Shown: positions 8,506 to 18,389, numbered from the stretch's first letter. The stretch: 64,000 bases of DNA from Ignisphaera aggregans DSM 17230 (GCA_000145985.1 CP002098.1:1122182-1186181); one strand, 5' to 3'. Numbers and translations are program-made. Notes: generated by a model from the sequence alone, not told the origin.

Positions 8506-9936
8506 GTGTTAATAACTATATATAACACATTGTCTAGAAGAATTGAACCCTTTGAACCTATCAATCCTCCACTAGTTAAAGCATACTTTTGCGGTCCTAC
8601 AGTTTACGACTATACTCATCTTGGTCATATAAGAGCGTATTTAGCATTTGATTTTATAAAGAGATATTTAAAGCTTAGAGGTTATGACATCATACATATA
8701 CAGAATATTACTGATATAGATGATAAAATTATCAAGAGAGCTAACGAAGAGGGTGTATCGTGGAAAGAACTAACGGATAAATATATAAGAGATTATCTAC
8801 AGATTCTCAACGCTTTAAAGATTGAAATACACCTTCATCCAAGAGTTACTGAACACATTAATGAAATAATAGAGTTTATCAAAGGTTTAATAGATAAGGG
8901 ATATGCATATGTAGCACCAAGCGGCTCTGTATACTTTGATATATCCTTAGTAAATGATTATGGTAAACTCTCAGGAAGGAAAAAGGCTGAAGAGTGGAGA
9001 CAAGAGGAGGAATTTTTATCTGAAAAAAGAAATCCGTATGATTTCGCTCTATGGAAAGCCTCAAAACCGGGTGAACCATTCTGGGAATCTCCATGGGGGC
9101 GTGGTAGACCTGGTTGGCACACAGAATGTGCCGTCATGAGCTCTAAGTATCTTGGAACACAGTTTGATGTTCATGGAGGTGGACAAGATCTGATATTTCC
9201 ACACCATGAAAATGAAATTGCTATGGCAGAGGCCTTGTATGGGGTAAAACCATGGGTGAAGTACTGGATACATGTAGGATATCTAACAATTAGAGGTGAA
9301 AAGATGAGCAAAAGCCTTGGAAATGTAATTTATGCTAAAGATGCTATAAATAAGTATTCTCCAGAAATCTTAAGGTTATGGGCATTTTCATCCCATTATA
9401 GAAAACAGGTAGAGGTTAGCGATGAAGTACTAAATAGTTATAGGGATGTATATTCAAGGCTTGTATTAGCAGTTGAGACCCTAAAGAAAATTATAAAACA
9501 AGAGAATATTAAATACTCATTAAAAGAAGATGAGATTAATATTCTGAAGAAACTTGAAATGATAGAAATAGAATTTCATAAGGCAATGTCTGATGACTTT
9601 AATACCCCCAAGGCTTTTGAAGCTGTTCATGAACTAACTTCACTAGTATTTAAAGAAATTGAAAGATATGAAACCTTTGAATTAGCATTAAGAGCTTATG
9701 AAATTCTATTAAACTTTAACAAGGTTATTGGTGTTCTAGATAAATATTTTGAAGAAAGTATTACTGTAGACATAGAAATGATAGAAAAATTAATCGAACT
9801 TATATTAAAGGTTCGAACTGAGCTTAGAAAACGAAAAGAATATGAACTAAGTGATAAGATACGACAAGAACTGTTAATGTTAGGAATAAAAGTATTTGAC
9901 TATAAAGATGGGAGTAAATGGGTTATAGAAAGATGA
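8506..9936 (+). CDS. cysS: Cysteinyl-tRNA synthetase
   Basis: The 476-residue class I synthetase shows [13 protein letters not shown] (the HIGH-type signature with the first zinc cysteine), WHTECAVM and FPHHENE for the remaining zinc/cysteine ligands, and KMSKSLGNV. It charges tRNA-Cys in the cytosol. The start is GTG 8506 with a strong site GAGGGTGA about 10 nt upstream. Its last codons overlap the downstream 106-residue gene by ATGA, so the two are translationally coupled. Confidence 0.97.
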   Translation: MLITIYNTLSRRIEPFEPINPPLVKAYFCGPTVYDYTHLGHIRAYLAFDFIKRYLKLRGYDIIHIQNITDIDDKIIKRANEEGVSWKELTDKYIRDYLQILNALKIEIHLHPRVTEHINEIIEFIKGLIDKGYAYVAPSGSVYFDISLVNDYGKLSGRKKAEEWRQEEEFLSEKRNPYDFALWKASKPGEPFWESPWGRGRPGWHTECAVMSSKYLGTQFDVHGGGQDLIFPHHENEIAMAEALYGVKPWVKYWIHVGYLTIRGEKMSKSLGNVIYAKDAINKYSPEILRLWAFSSHYRKQVEVSDEVLNSYRDVYSRLVLAVETLKKIIKQENIKYSLKEDEINILKKLEMIEIEFHKAMSDDFNTPKAFEAVHELTSLVFKEIERYETFELALRAYEILLNFNKVIGVLDKYFEESITVDIEMIEKLIELILKVRTELRKRKEYELSDKIRQELLMLGIKVFDYKDGSKWVIER

Positions 9937-10253
9937 TATGTACAATCATATCAGAATCCTTAAATGAAAATGAAATATTGCAACTAGTTGATAGAAGTGT
10001 CCTTGAAGCAAGAATAAATAAGGAACAATATATAAGCATAATATTCATCACAAATTCTATAAGAAACGTCTTTAGATATAGAGATATATTCACTAAATAC
10101 ATAGATATTGGTATACGTCTCTATACCATAAAGGAATTAATAGAGCTTAAAGAAATTGTACAGAAATGTAAATATATTTTCATATCTAGTAATGACAAAT
10201 ATTTAAATTCCATAGTAAACGAATACAGTGATAAAAAGATTAATGTTATATAG
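9933..10253 (+). CDS. Unknown 106-residue protein coupled to cysS
   Basis: It begins at the ATG inside the cysS stop (ATGA, 9933-9936): [16 protein letters not shown]. An in-frame ATG at 9918 would overlap more and is less likely. The sequence alternates hydrophobic strands and helices (ISIIFITNS, KYIFISSND), suggesting a small alpha/beta fold. I recognise no motif or family. The coupling to cysS may only reflect operon packing. Confidence 0.6.
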   Translation: MICTIISESLNENEILQLVDRSVLEARINKEQYISIIFITNSIRNVFRYRDIFTKYIDIGIRLYTIKELIELKEIVQKCKYIFISSNDKYLNSIVNEYSDKKINVI

Positions 10254-10258
10254 AATTA

Positions 10259-10323
10259 TATCAACGGTCCCCGTCGCTCCACCCAACATCATGATATCAG
10301 AGGAGCTCCTAAGGTCATCCCGT
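10259..10323 (-). ncRNA. Candidate C/D-box-like sRNA in a GC-rich island
   Basis: This is a GC-rich block in an AT-rich intergenic region, which in hyperthermophiles usually means a structured RNA. On the minus strand it reads: box C-like GGGATGA (10315-10321), 14 nt, box D' CTGA (10297-10300), 4 nt, box C' ATGATGT (10286-10292), 21 nt, D-like TTGA (10261-10264). The imperfect C and D boxes and the long second guide make it weaker than the other sRNAs here. It may instead be another kind of RNA. Confidence 0.4.
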
Positions 10324-10337
10324 ATAATTAGATATAG

Positions 10338-10351
10338 AATACCGGGGTATT
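10338..10351. promoter_or_regulatory. Inverted repeat AATACCGGGGTATT before the zinc-finger gene
   Basis: Perfect 6-bp arms (AATACC/GGTATT) surround a central GG, ending 4 nt before the TTG start at 10356. It could be an operator, or it may just be that GGGGT serves as the ribosome binding site. There is no second copy that I noticed. Confidence 0.3.
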
Positions 10352-10355
10352 AAAG

Positions 10356-10703
10356 TTGTATGGAAATCTATGTGAGATATGTTTTGAAAAACCTGCATAT
10401 TATCGTTGTCCTCTATGTGGACGTTATGTATGTGAAGAACATTTTAATCGTAGACTTAATAGATGTTATATCTGTATAGAGAGTGGTTGTAATGTATGTT
10501 ATAGAAATTTAGCTATAGCTGAGTGTCAATTGTGTGGAAGAAGAATATGTCATAAATGTTCTATTGAATTAGATGAAGTAAGGAGGATATGTTACCTATG
10601 TATTATAGGCTCCATAAAAATAAGGAATACAATTTGGAAAACTGGAAGAAAAATTAATAAGCTTCTACATGAAACTATTAAATATCAAGGTGTATATCTA
10701 TGA
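10356..10703 (+). CDS. Cysteine-rich protein with two tandem zinc-finger repeats
   Basis: The 115-residue protein starts at TTG 10356, 4-9 nt after GGGGT. Residues ~6-40 and ~45-83 are copies of one pattern: CxxC, 8-9 residues, CxxC, 4 residues, CxxH or CxxC, then a final CxxC (CEIC...CPLC...CEEH...CYIC and CNVC...CQLC...CHKC...CYLC). Each copy could bind two zinc ions in a cross-brace, like HIT/B-box-type fingers. The C-terminal 30 residues are basic and helical. It overlaps the next gene by ATGA. Protein or RNA binding is likely, but no function is known. Confidence 0.7.
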   Translation: MYGNLCEICFEKPAYYRCPLCGRYVCEEHFNRRLNRCYICIESGCNVCYRNLAIAECQLCGRRICHKCSIELDEVRRICYLCIIGSIKIRNTIWKTGRKINKLLHETIKYQGVYL

Positions 10704-11221
10704 TAATAACAAATGGGCTTGGAAGACCTATTGAGAGAATATATGGAGCAGTAAGGAATATACTGGAGAGAGCTACAGATGAAGAAAGAGATAAAAGGTA
10801 TATACAGACGTTAACAGAACTTACATCATTTCTTTCAATTTTAAGAAATTTTATTAATACCTGTACATATCTTGATACAGTCTATAAAGATGTAAAATAT
10901 GGAAGAATATGTGGCAGATGGATTTACACAGAGGATATAAATAATATAGCATTAGTAAAATTAAATCCTAGAACAGTAATATCATCTGATGGTTCTAACA
11001 TTAAAGTATCCTACAAAAATAGAACAATAGTAATTTCAGGTAAAGAACTTAGATTAACTATAAATAACTATAACGATGTAATAAATCTTGATGATGAGGA
11101 TAACATAATCCTGAAAAGGAGCCTTATACTAAATGCTATAGGATCGCTTAAATCTCATATTAATCATATAACTAATGACTTTGTTCTATGTTCAAAATTT
11201 GTAAGACAGCAACTAAAGTAG
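10700..11221 (+). CDS. Unknown 173-residue protein in operon with zinc-finger protein
   Basis: It starts in an ATGA overlap with the cysteine-rich gene, so translation is coupled. The sequence has a helical N-terminal half (residues 10-70), a beta-rich middle (VISSDGSNIKVSYKNRTIVISGKELRLTI split into short strands) and a helical C-terminus. I recognise no family. The neighbour's zinc fingers suggest the pair forms a complex, which is inference. Confidence 0.6.
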   Translation: MIITNGLGRPIERIYGAVRNILERATDEERDKRYIQTLTELTSFLSILRNFINTCTYLDTVYKDVKYGRICGRWIYTEDINNIALVKLNPRTVISSDGSNIKVSYKNRTIVISGKELRLTINNYNDVINLDDEDNIILKRSLILNAIGSLKSHINHITNDFVLCSKFVRQQLK

Positions 11222-11263
11222 ATATATTATTAAATGAATACTACACATCTTATAACCTATTTG

Positions 11264-11324
11264 TCTCAGACGGGGATTCTTACATCATTACATATTCAGA
11301 TTCTTAGCTCAGCTTCATCATATA
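11264..11324 (-). ncRNA. C/D-box sRNA (2'-O-methylation guide)
   Basis: Minus strand order: box C ATGATGA (11315-11321), 15-nt guide AGCTGAGCTAAGAAT, box D' CTGA (11296-11299), 7 nt, box C' ATGATGT (11282-11288), 12-nt guide AAGAATCCCCGT, box D CTGA (11266-11269). All four boxes are in order with archaeal spacing. By the N+5 rule the D guide would direct methylation of the G in ACGGG in a target containing ACGGGGATTCTT. Part of the D' guide (AGCTGAGCTA) is complementary to the conserved tRNA D-arm sequence TAGCTCAGCT. It lies 53 nt downstream of the same-strand gene ending at 11377. Confidence 0.85.
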
Positions 11325-11376
11325 TCCATACTTATTGAGCCTATTTCTTTAGATAAACAAAAGATCTATGTCTTAA

Positions 11377-12075
11377 CTAGAGGTATACTACCCATTTTTT
11401 AAGTGTAGCGTCATAGACTATTATTGCTGATTCTCTTAATTTACTAAATAATCTATACTCAATGGGATCGAGTATTTTCTTTATTTCGTCTTCATTAGTT
11501 GTTGTGATATTCTCTAACTTTTTAACGAATTCGCTCCAGAATGTATTCTCAATTGCGATACGTTCATCCTTAGCCTCTACTATTATTGCACCACTTTTCT
11601 GTAGTTTTGCAAAGAAGCTATCTCTATCCTTTATTCTGCTTGCTATATCTCTTTCAAACATAACCTTTTGTTCTTTTAATATGTCAATAGCAGTTTTCTT
11701 TGGTGTAACCTTCTCTTCTTTCTTCTCCCTCTCTCTTCTAATTGTTGAAGAAAGCTGGTTTTCTATATCAGCAATCTTCTGTTCTAAATTCTCGATTCTT
11801 TCAATAATGTCAGCTATTCTCTTTCCTAGATCATCAATCTTAGAAGTAAATGGATTCAATTTATCTTGTAAACGTCTTTCTAAAATAGCTATGATTTTAT
11901 CTAAAGATAGCTGTACCTTCTTTTGTACCTCACTCTCTTTTTCTATTTGTTGTCCAAGAGTTCTTAAAGTTAGTGAATAAATGTATTCAGATACTGTTAA
12001 AAATCCTTCAGCTTTTGCTTTTTTCTCGAGTTCCTCATAGATTTTTTCATCTACTCTTATTACAATTGTTTTCAT
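11377..12075 (-). CDS. Ribbon-helix-helix N-terminus with coiled-coil protein
   Basis: The 232-residue protein opens with MKTIVIRVDEKIYEELEKKA, a ribbon-helix-helix type DNA-binding start (residues 1-45). A long heptad-rich coiled coil follows (~50-125, including LGKRIADIIERIENLEQKIADI in shorter runs), then a globular C-terminal domain of ~100 residues ending IIVYDATLKKWVVYL. The arrangement suggests a dimeric DNA-binding protein, perhaps structural or a regulator. I do not know a named family. Start is ATG 12075 with a T-rich upstream region. Confidence 0.7.
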   Translation of the reverse strand: MKTIVIRVDEKIYEELEKKAKAEGFLTVSEYIYSLTLRTLGQQIEKESEVQKKVQLSLDKIIAILERRLQDKLNPFTSKIDDLGKRIADIIERIENLEQKIADIENQLSSTIRREREKKEEKVTPKKTAIDILKEQKVMFERDIASRIKDRDSFFAKLQKSGAIIVEAKDERIAIENTFWSEFVKKLENITTTNEDEIKKILDPIEYRLFSKLRESAIIVYDATLKKWVVYL

Positions 12076-12120
12076 TTTTTTACCTTATGTATATATAGAA
12101 TTTTTCAAAAATTATAAGGT

Positions 12121-13308
12121 CTAGAGCTCTACATCTTTTAATTGACTTAATACATAATTCCTTATCTCTGTTGGTGATGGTAGTGGTCTTACTAGTTTCC
12201 CATTCTCAATATATTTTAGTATCATAGGTGTAGCCTTGCTACCATCGCTACATATATATTCCTTTCCTGGAACATCGATATAGTCTTCTATGATTGGTTT
12301 ACATCTGTAAAGCTGTTTACTTCCTGGGAGCTTTCCTCTCTTTGTAACTGGAATCCAAGTATTGGTTTTTTCATCATATATTTCTACAATATCCATACTT
12401 ATATCAATTGATGGGGGAAATGCTATAGATGTTCCTACACCAAATGCATCAACTATGTTTCTAAGATTTCTTATCTGATCTTCATCAATTCCTCCACTTA
12501 CTACAATTTTAACATTGTCAAATCCATTGATTTTTAAGGTCCATTTAACTTCTTGAACAATGAGTCTCATATCGCCTCTTCTACTTCTTGGTGTATCTAG
12601 TCTAACACCCCAGAGTCTTTTACCCAATGCTTTTGCTGCCATTAAGCTTTCAAGCCTTTCATCATAGAATGTATCAACAAGTGCTATCCTAGGTACATCC
12701 TCAGGCATAGTCTCATCAAAAGCTTTTAAAGCCTTAACCATATCACCAAAGATTATTATGAGTGCGTGTGGCATTGTACCTCTAGGTTCTATTCCTAGAA
12801 ACTCCTTACTATATGCTCCCGATACAGCATCACAACCACCTATATATGCTGCTCTATCTAGTGCTGGTGCCAATGCTGGATGCTGTGCTCTTAGCCCAAA
12901 GAATATCACTTGTTTATCTCCAGCAATCTTTTTAATTCTAGCTGCTTTTGTTGATACACTAGAATAGAATCTTAAGATGCCTAATAAAGATGTTTCGATA
13001 TGAATTATATCACATATTTTTCCTTCAACTATTGCTAATGGCTGTAGTTCCGTAAATAATGTTCCTTCAGGAACAGAGTAAAGAGTGACCTCTCTATTCT
13101 CTAGCAATGCAATTACTTCTTCAAGTCCTGTATATACTGCCCATTTATAGCTCTTAGGAAGACCATATGTATGTATTTCATATCTAACAATGGTATCGCA
13201 CATTCCATATTTTTTCAAGATCTCTCTACTTCTTATGAAATATATATCTGTAGCTTTCCCTTGATATATATCCTCATGATTTAGTGTATATAGTCTTGGA
13301 TATATCAA
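12121..13308 (-). CDS. pncB: Nicotinate phosphoribosyltransferase
   Basis: The 395-residue protein matches the archaeal NAPRTase family: [15 protein letters not shown] and [14 protein letters not shown] near residue 115-150, VDTFYDER and [14 protein letters not shown], then a phosphate-binding [13 protein letters not shown] and [16 protein letters not shown]-terminal zinc-type segment is suggested by YRCKP ... EYICSDGS. It makes nicotinate mononucleotide from nicotinate and PRPP in NAD salvage. No other NAD gene is adjacent. Confidence 0.93.
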   Translation of the reverse strand: MIYPRLYTLNHEDIYQGKATDIYFIRSREILKKYGMCDTIVRYEIHTYGLPKSYKWAVYTGLEEVIALLENREVTLYSVPEGTLFTELQPLAIVEGKICDIIHIETSLLGILRFYSSVSTKAARIKKIAGDKQVIFFGLRAQHPALAPALDRAAYIGGCDAVSGAYSKEFLGIEPRGTMPHALIIIFGDMVKALKAFDETMPEDVPRIALVDTFYDERLESLMAAKALGKRLWGVRLDTPRSRRGDMRLIVQEVKWTLKINGFDNVKIVVSGGIDEDQIRNLRNIVDAFGVGTSIAFPPSIDISMDIVEIYDEKTNTWIPVTKRGKLPGSKQLYRCKPIIEDYIDVPGKEYICSDGSKATPMILKYIENGKLVRPLPSPTEIRNYVLSQLKDVEL

Positions 13309-13373
13309 TAGTTTATCACCTCAAAATAATTAAAAATAATATTAGATACAGTATATTTGTTTAATGACTAGAT

Positions 13374-13622
13374 TTATTTTGAGATAATGCCTTGTTCTTC
13401 TGCTAATTTCTTTGGCATTAATGTTATTATGCCTTTATCCTCATCTCTAATAACTACAAACTCATAGCCATATCTTTCCACTATATTTCTCGGCACATAT
13501 AGATTAAGAGATAGTGTATAGTACTCATAGCTATATGTCTTATTCTTTACATTCTTTTTTCCAATTATTCTTCTTACTTCTACTTCTCTTACACGTATTT
13601 TCTTACTAAGGGTTTGCTCCAT
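13374..13622 (-). CDS. Small AbrB/SpoVT-like protein
   Basis: The 82-residue protein has a beta-rich sequence with SLNLYVPRNIVERYGYEFVVIRDEDKGIITLMPKK split over short strands; 'hVPRxIVExxG' is the signature of the swapped-hairpin AbrB fold. The N-terminus is basic. Such proteins are dimeric DNA binders, often regulators or antitoxins, but there is no toxin gene beside it. It lies between leuS and the NAPRTase gene on the same strand. Confidence 0.6.
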   Translation of the reverse strand: MEQTLSKKIRVREVEVRRIIGKKNVKNKTYSYEYYTLSLNLYVPRNIVERYGYEFVVIRDEDKGIITLMPKKLAEEQGIISK

Positions 13623-13676
13623 ACTTTTCCCCTAAGCCTTAGCTCTATGATGAGAATTAAATAAGCGTTTCTATTT

Positions 13677-16616
13677 TCACTCTATATATATACCAGGTCT
13701 AAGTGGTAGAGACGCCTTCTTTTTACCTCCATAGTCAGGAGCAGTAATATCTTCAGCACTATATATCTCTATCCTTACATTTAATACCTTTGAAATATAC
13801 TCCTTGGCCATATTAAGCATACTCATTTCATCTAAATCATCATACTTTATATATAACTCCTTAATATTGTCTGGAGTGGAAATAGCAACATCATACATAG
13901 GTCTTATCAACTGCGAAACAACTCTTTTCTCCATACCTAATTCCTTAGACACCAATTCTATTATTTCACTAATCCGCAACCCATTCTTTAAACCACGTAT
14001 AATTCTTCTCATCAGATCTTGCATATCTCTTTTTGCAACATATATAACCATTCTATTTAATGTAGATTTCTTAGTAGCTCTAATTATGTTTTCAACAAAA
14101 TTAATTACATGATCTGCATACATAAATGCCAAAATAATCCTTTCATCAATATTTCTAGGTATCTCTATAGTATATTTAGACACTCTACCTATAGCAAATG
14201 TCTTACTCCAAGTCTCCTCTGCTATAAATGGTGTATACACACTAATTAGTGGTATCCATATCCTAAATACTTCAATTAATATTTTACTAGGCTTTGAAAC
14301 AAGACCTAGATACTTCTTTATCAAGTCTGTAATATCATAGTAAATTATTATTCCAGCTTCCCTCAATCTAAAATTATTAGCTAATTCAATAACAGTATTT
14401 ACCTTTCTCAAGAATTCGTTCCAGAACCATAGATCTAAAATTGTAGTTTCATCCCTAAACGAATCTCTTTCACTATATAACCTCACTATTGTATCATATA
14501 TGAACTTGAGTTGATATGGATATTCATTTCTACATAGCCTCTTAAGTAAATCTGGATCTATATTTTCATCCTGATATACTTCTGCTCCTAAAGCTAATAA
14601 CAATCTTACTATATCTGAGCCATATTCCTCAATTAGATTTTTCAATGGTATAATGTTTCTAGCTGATTTACTCATTTTTTGCTGCTTTATAAGTACCCAA
14701 CCATTGGCTATTATACCTCTTGGATAGAAGGCTTTTGGATATATAGCAACATGGTTAAATATGAAGAAGGTTAGATGATTAGGTATTAGATCTTTTCCAC
14801 TAACCCTTAGATCCAATGGATACCAATAACTAAATTCTTTATGGAGATCTTCTAGTGCTTCAGGCGGTAATGATAATTCATTGGAGATTTTCATGAGATT
14901 TCCTTCCCCGAGCATTACATAATCCCAAAATCTATCGTTTAATTTGTCTATTGGTATAGAATATTTACGTATCTTATGAATTACTGTATAGAATGCCATA
15001 TAAATAGTAGAGTCGCTAAGGCTTTCTATAATCCATCTATTATCCCAAGGTAGAGGCACTCCAAGTCCTCTTGTTCTTGCACATGCTCTTCTTCTTAACC
15101 AATCTATTGTAGCTTCAAACTGTGCTCTAGCTTCTTCAGGAACTATAATCATATTATTTAGAGCTTCTCTAGCCTTTTCCTTCCATGCTTGGTTACCATA
15201 GTCAATAAACCATTGATCCTCTAATACTTTAACAACGATCTCTGTACCACATCTACAGTAAACTGGTTTATTGATTAGCTCATATATAATCATTCCCATC
15301 TTATTTTCAATTAAGTATCTCCTTATTATATCTCTAGAATAGCTAACTGATTTACCAGATATATTTTCAGAAACAAATCTCTTTATATCTTCAGAAGCCA
15401 TGGGAACAATTAAATGAAGATCCCTAAGCATTATGCCTCTCTGAAGTTCTGTAGTGTATACATATCTTGTTGCTTCATCTAGTTTTTCTTTATCTTCCTG
15501 TGATTTTATTTTCATATTTTCTATTATTTCATATGCTAGAGCCTTCTTCACACCATTTATTTCTATAATTATTCTAGGCTCTATAGATCCTGCATACATG
15601 CTATACTTAGGATCCCTCTTAATCTCCTCTAACGCAATTGCATCATAAGGTGCATGTGCAGGTACACTCATAACAATACCTGTTGCAAATGAATCATCAA
15701 CAAAGTTTGCAGGCAAAATAGAAACATGTTCTCCTGTGATAGGATTCCTAACTATTCGCCCTACAAGCTTCTCCCCTTCTATTAGTTCTATTAGATTAAA
15801 ACGTAATTGATATTTTAATCTATGGTATGCACCCTCTCCAACTATCCATATATCACCATTATCTAATTTAATCTTAGCATACATTGCTTTGGGGTTTACC
15901 CATATATTTGTTACACCAAATATTGTTTCAGGTCTGAGTGTTGCTGTTGGATAGATAACACCATTATCATCCTTAAAATATATTGCAATGAATTCCCCAA
16001 TCTCTGGTTCAACATCTCCCTTAGTATCATGCATCCCTACAGGCATTTCATGACGTGGACACCATCCTACAGGATGTGTCCCTTTCTCAATGTATCCTTT
16101 TTCATATAATTTCCTAAATTGCCAGTGAATAAAACTCTTAAACTCTGGATCTATGGTTGTAAACTCTCGTCTCCAATCAATTGAAAGCCCATATAGTTTC
16201 ATAACATCCTTAGAAACTCTATGAAAATATCTTGCTAGATATAAAGGATCCTTCATACGATCTATTTCATCACTTGGAACACCATATGTATCTCTAAATA
16301 GTTCAATTAAATCTTTATCCCCCTCAGATATAGCTTCAGCCATAGCTATAATAGGGGTACCCGTATAGTGAAATCCCATTGGAAAAAGGACATTGTATCC
16401 TTGAAGTCTCTTAAATCTTGCAATTATATCAGCAATCAGATATGTTCTTCCATGCCCTATATGTATAGGGCCATTAGGATACATAAATGCTGCAGTTATG
16501 AAATATTTACTTTTAAATTCATCAACATCAGCCTCAAAAATCCTCTCACTTTCTAATATTCTACTCCACTTTTTTGCAAGTTCTACAAACCACTCGTTAA
16601 TGTTCTCACTACTCAT
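13677..16616 (-). CDS. leuS: Leucyl-tRNA synthetase (archaeal type)
   Basis: The 979 residues fit the archaeal/eukaryotic LeuRS size. MYPNGPIHIGHGRTYL (around residue 40-55) is the HIGH motif, the CP1 editing domain follows (TLRPETIFGVTNIWV ... GTGIVMSVPAHAPYD-like), and QKMSKSARN near residue 650 is the KMSKS loop. A C-terminal anticodon-binding and tRNA-Leu variable-arm-binding domain follows. The start ATG 16616 is preceded by TGGTGTTACTATGAG. It charges tRNA-Leu and proofreads in cis. Confidence 0.96.
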   Translation of the reverse strand: MSSENINEWFVELAKKWSRILESERIFEADVDEFKSKYFITAAFMYPNGPIHIGHGRTYLIADIIARFKRLQGYNVLFPMGFHYTGTPIIAMAEAISEGDKDLIELFRDTYGVPSDEIDRMKDPLYLARYFHRVSKDVMKLYGLSIDWRREFTTIDPEFKSFIHWQFRKLYEKGYIEKGTHPVGWCPRHEMPVGMHDTKGDVEPEIGEFIAIYFKDDNGVIYPTATLRPETIFGVTNIWVNPKAMYAKIKLDNGDIWIVGEGAYHRLKYQLRFNLIELIEGEKLVGRIVRNPITGEHVSILPANFVDDSFATGIVMSVPAHAPYDAIALEEIKRDPKYSMYAGSIEPRIIIEINGVKKALAYEIIENMKIKSQEDKEKLDEATRYVYTTELQRGIMLRDLHLIVPMASEDIKRFVSENISGKSVSYSRDIIRRYLIENKMGMIIYELINKPVYCRCGTEIVVKVLEDQWFIDYGNQAWKEKAREALNNMIIVPEEARAQFEATIDWLRRRACARTRGLGVPLPWDNRWIIESLSDSTIYMAFYTVIHKIRKYSIPIDKLNDRFWDYVMLGEGNLMKISNELSLPPEALEDLHKEFSYWYPLDLRVSGKDLIPNHLTFFIFNHVAIYPKAFYPRGIIANGWVLIKQQKMSKSARNIIPLKNLIEEYGSDIVRLLLALGAEVYQDENIDPDLLKRLCRNEYPYQLKFIYDTIVRLYSERDSFRDETTILDLWFWNEFLRKVNTVIELANNFRLREAGIIIYYDITDLIKKYLGLVSKPSKILIEVFRIWIPLISVYTPFIAEETWSKTFAIGRVSKYTIEIPRNIDERIILAFMYADHVINFVENIIRATKKSTLNRMVIYVAKRDMQDLMRRIIRGLKNGLRISEIIELVSKELGMEKRVVSQLIRPMYDVAISTPDNIKELYIKYDDLDEMSMLNMAKEYISKVLNVRIEIYSAEDITAPDYGGKKKASLPLRPGIYIE

Positions 16617-16993
16617 AGTAACACCAGTATAAAATTCGATGAATTAGCTTAGATATACAAGCTTATAGAGAGAAATTTATATCTTTTCTTTTAACAATTG
16701 CTAATATTTTCCCATATAAGAAGTATTTTATTTCTCTTTATCGAGTTCATATTTTCATCTCCAACTAAAACGCTCAGCTTTTCATACACCATTGGATCTC
16801 CGCATATCTAATTAATTTAATTAATTCTATTTCCTGATAAATGATCCATAGTCTCTTCCTTCACATCCTCATCATATACTACAAAACTAAAAACTCTTGC
16901 CAAAAATTAGAGTATTCCAGTGCCATCTAAATTAATTAAAGAAATTAAATAACATTATATTTTCAGGTAGCCCTTAAATGTGGTAGGTATAAT
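16617..16993. other. Intergenic region between divergent leuS and a small membrane protein gene
   Basis: AT-rich throughout. It must hold the leuS promoter and that of the small gene at 16994. A minus-strand box C-like ATGATGA near 16875-16881 has no box D at a proper distance. I see no other gene or repeat. Confidence 0.5.
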
Positions 16994-17257
16994 ATGAAAA
17001 CAATATGTTCAAATAGATTTAATCTATTTAGAACCATAGTATTGATGCAACTATACTTAATCCTAGGTATGTGTATACTAATAATTCCATTCTATGTTGC
17101 GTCAATACTATTTAGCTCCTTAGAACCCGCAATATTATTGCTAATAATACTACTAATCTTCCTCTCCGCTACATATATCTATTATTTTGTAACAAAGACA
17201 ATAATAATGAAATTCATTATAAATAAAAGAAAGAGATCACATATAAATGATGCTTAA
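16994..17257 (+). CDS. Small two-span membrane protein
   Basis: The 87-residue ORF has two long hydrophobic segments (residues ~15-38 and ~43-66) separated by a short turn, then a basic tail (KFIINKRKRSHINDA). The region upstream is GTGGTAGGTATAAT, a possible ribosome binding site. No family is recognised, and no conserved neighbour supports it. It could be a real membrane protein or a chance hydrophobic ORF in AT-rich DNA. Confidence 0.45.
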   Translation: MKTICSNRFNLFRTIVLMQLYLILGMCILIIPFYVASILFSSLEPAILLLIILLIFLSATYIYYFVTKTIIMKFIINKRKRSHINDA

Positions 17258-17336
17258 CATCATCATAATCTTATTCTAACAACCAATTAATAACTTAAAA
17301 ATATTAACTAGCTAAATAACTATTTTAGTGATTATG

Positions 17337-17398
17337 GTTGATGATGAGCTTGGCCGTTACAGAATACAAAGATGTAGAAAATGGTAGCCTCTGAACAC
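17337..17398 (+). ncRNA. C/D-box sRNA
   Basis: Plus strand order: box C ATGATGA (17341-17347), 12-nt guide GCTTGGCCGTTA, D'-like CAGA (17360-17363), box C'-like AAGATGT (17369-17375), 15-nt guide ending GGTAGCCT, box D CTGA (17391-17394). The outer boxes are perfect and the inner ones degenerate, as is common. An A/T-rich TATA-like element (TTAAAAATAT, about 17294-17303) lies upstream. It sits free between two genes, so it probably has its own promoter. Confidence 0.7.
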
Positions 17399-17477
17399 TA
17401 TTATTGTTTCATTTGACTAAGATTTATAAGGTTGAAAATAGAAACATAATATCTGAAGTTCTTTGGGATGAAGATAC

Positions 17478-18389
17478 TTGCCCCCTACAGATATGATGAA
17501 GACATTATCGCGAGCTGACCAAAGAATATCCTATGATAGATTTGTTGTATCACTTAATATAGGTAGATATGTTAATGAAGAAAGGATATACAATATTCTT
17601 CCATATACTATGAACATCTTATTAGATGAAGAAATATATAATTGCCTCGGAATGAATATATGTATCAAGAATAACATTACTCCAATAATATTATACCGTG
17701 ATAATGTTGCCATAGAAAATATAGCAATAACATTAAGAACAACATCTAAGATATGTTATGATAAAATAGATTCTGTATTATATCTATTCAATAATAATAT
17801 AAGTATTATTAGCAAAAATAATATAAAGATGATAACTATATTAAAAGAAGATTATAGTATCAATGAATATATACCTAGAATAGATAATAAATTAAGTGAA
17901 AAGAGAGTCATTGGAATAACACTATACTATGAATCTGGACATACTATTTCGATTTCCTCTATCAATCCATTTTCATTTGAATGTTTTAATAGAAGAGTAT
18001 GTGAGGCAGAACAAATACATGCAGATCCTTTATTCCTAGTGTCGAAAAAACCATTAGTATTCCTTATGCGAAAGCTTTTAGTTAAGAACAATCTCAAGAA
18101 GATGAATATTGAAATAAAATTTCTTAAACCTATTATAGAGTTCCTAGATATGGCTACACTAATCAATTCTATCGAATTTTATGAGAATTATATAAGAATA
18201 AGAATAACAAATGTTATGTCTAGACCAATAAATTCTGTATTAAGATCATGGATCCCTATAACTAAGGTCGTACTAGATAAAGTAACTGAATATTCTAATA
18301 GATATGGAATTATTAGAATAGCTCTACCTGCATATGAATCAGCTTTAATAGATCTTTATCTCAGTAATTTATCTTTAGAAAGCCTATGA
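17478..18389 (+). CDS. Unknown 303-residue protein
   Basis: The start is TTG 17478 with GGGATGA about 8 nt upstream; an ATG at 17493 is an alternative. The sequence is alpha/beta with no membrane segments and no recognisable motif. It is rich in Ile and Asn, like the genome. A central segment (residues ~150-190, YYESGHTISISSINPFSFECFNR split in short strands) and a C-terminal helical region can be seen. No neighbour gives a functional clue. The ORF is long and has no interruptions, so I take it as real. Confidence 0.6.
   Translation: MPPTDMMKTLSRADQRISYDRFVVSLNIGRYVNEERIYNILPYTMNILLDEEIYNCLGMNICIKNNITPIILYRDNVAIENIAITLRTTSKICYDKIDSVLYLFNNNISIISKNNIKMITILKEDYSINEYIPRIDNKLSEKRVIGITLYYESGHTISISSINPFSFECFNRRVCEAEQIHADPLFLVSKKPLVFLMRKLLVKNNLKKMNIEIKFLKPIIEFLDMATLINSIEFYENYIRIRITNVMSRPINSVLRSWIPITKVVLDKVTEYSNRYGIIRIALPAYESALIDLYLSNLSLESL

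Noticed and set aside
16690-16885. Possible C/D sRNA on the minus strand before leuS
   Set aside because: Box C ATGATGA and a CTGA are present, but more than 80 nt apart with no inner boxes.
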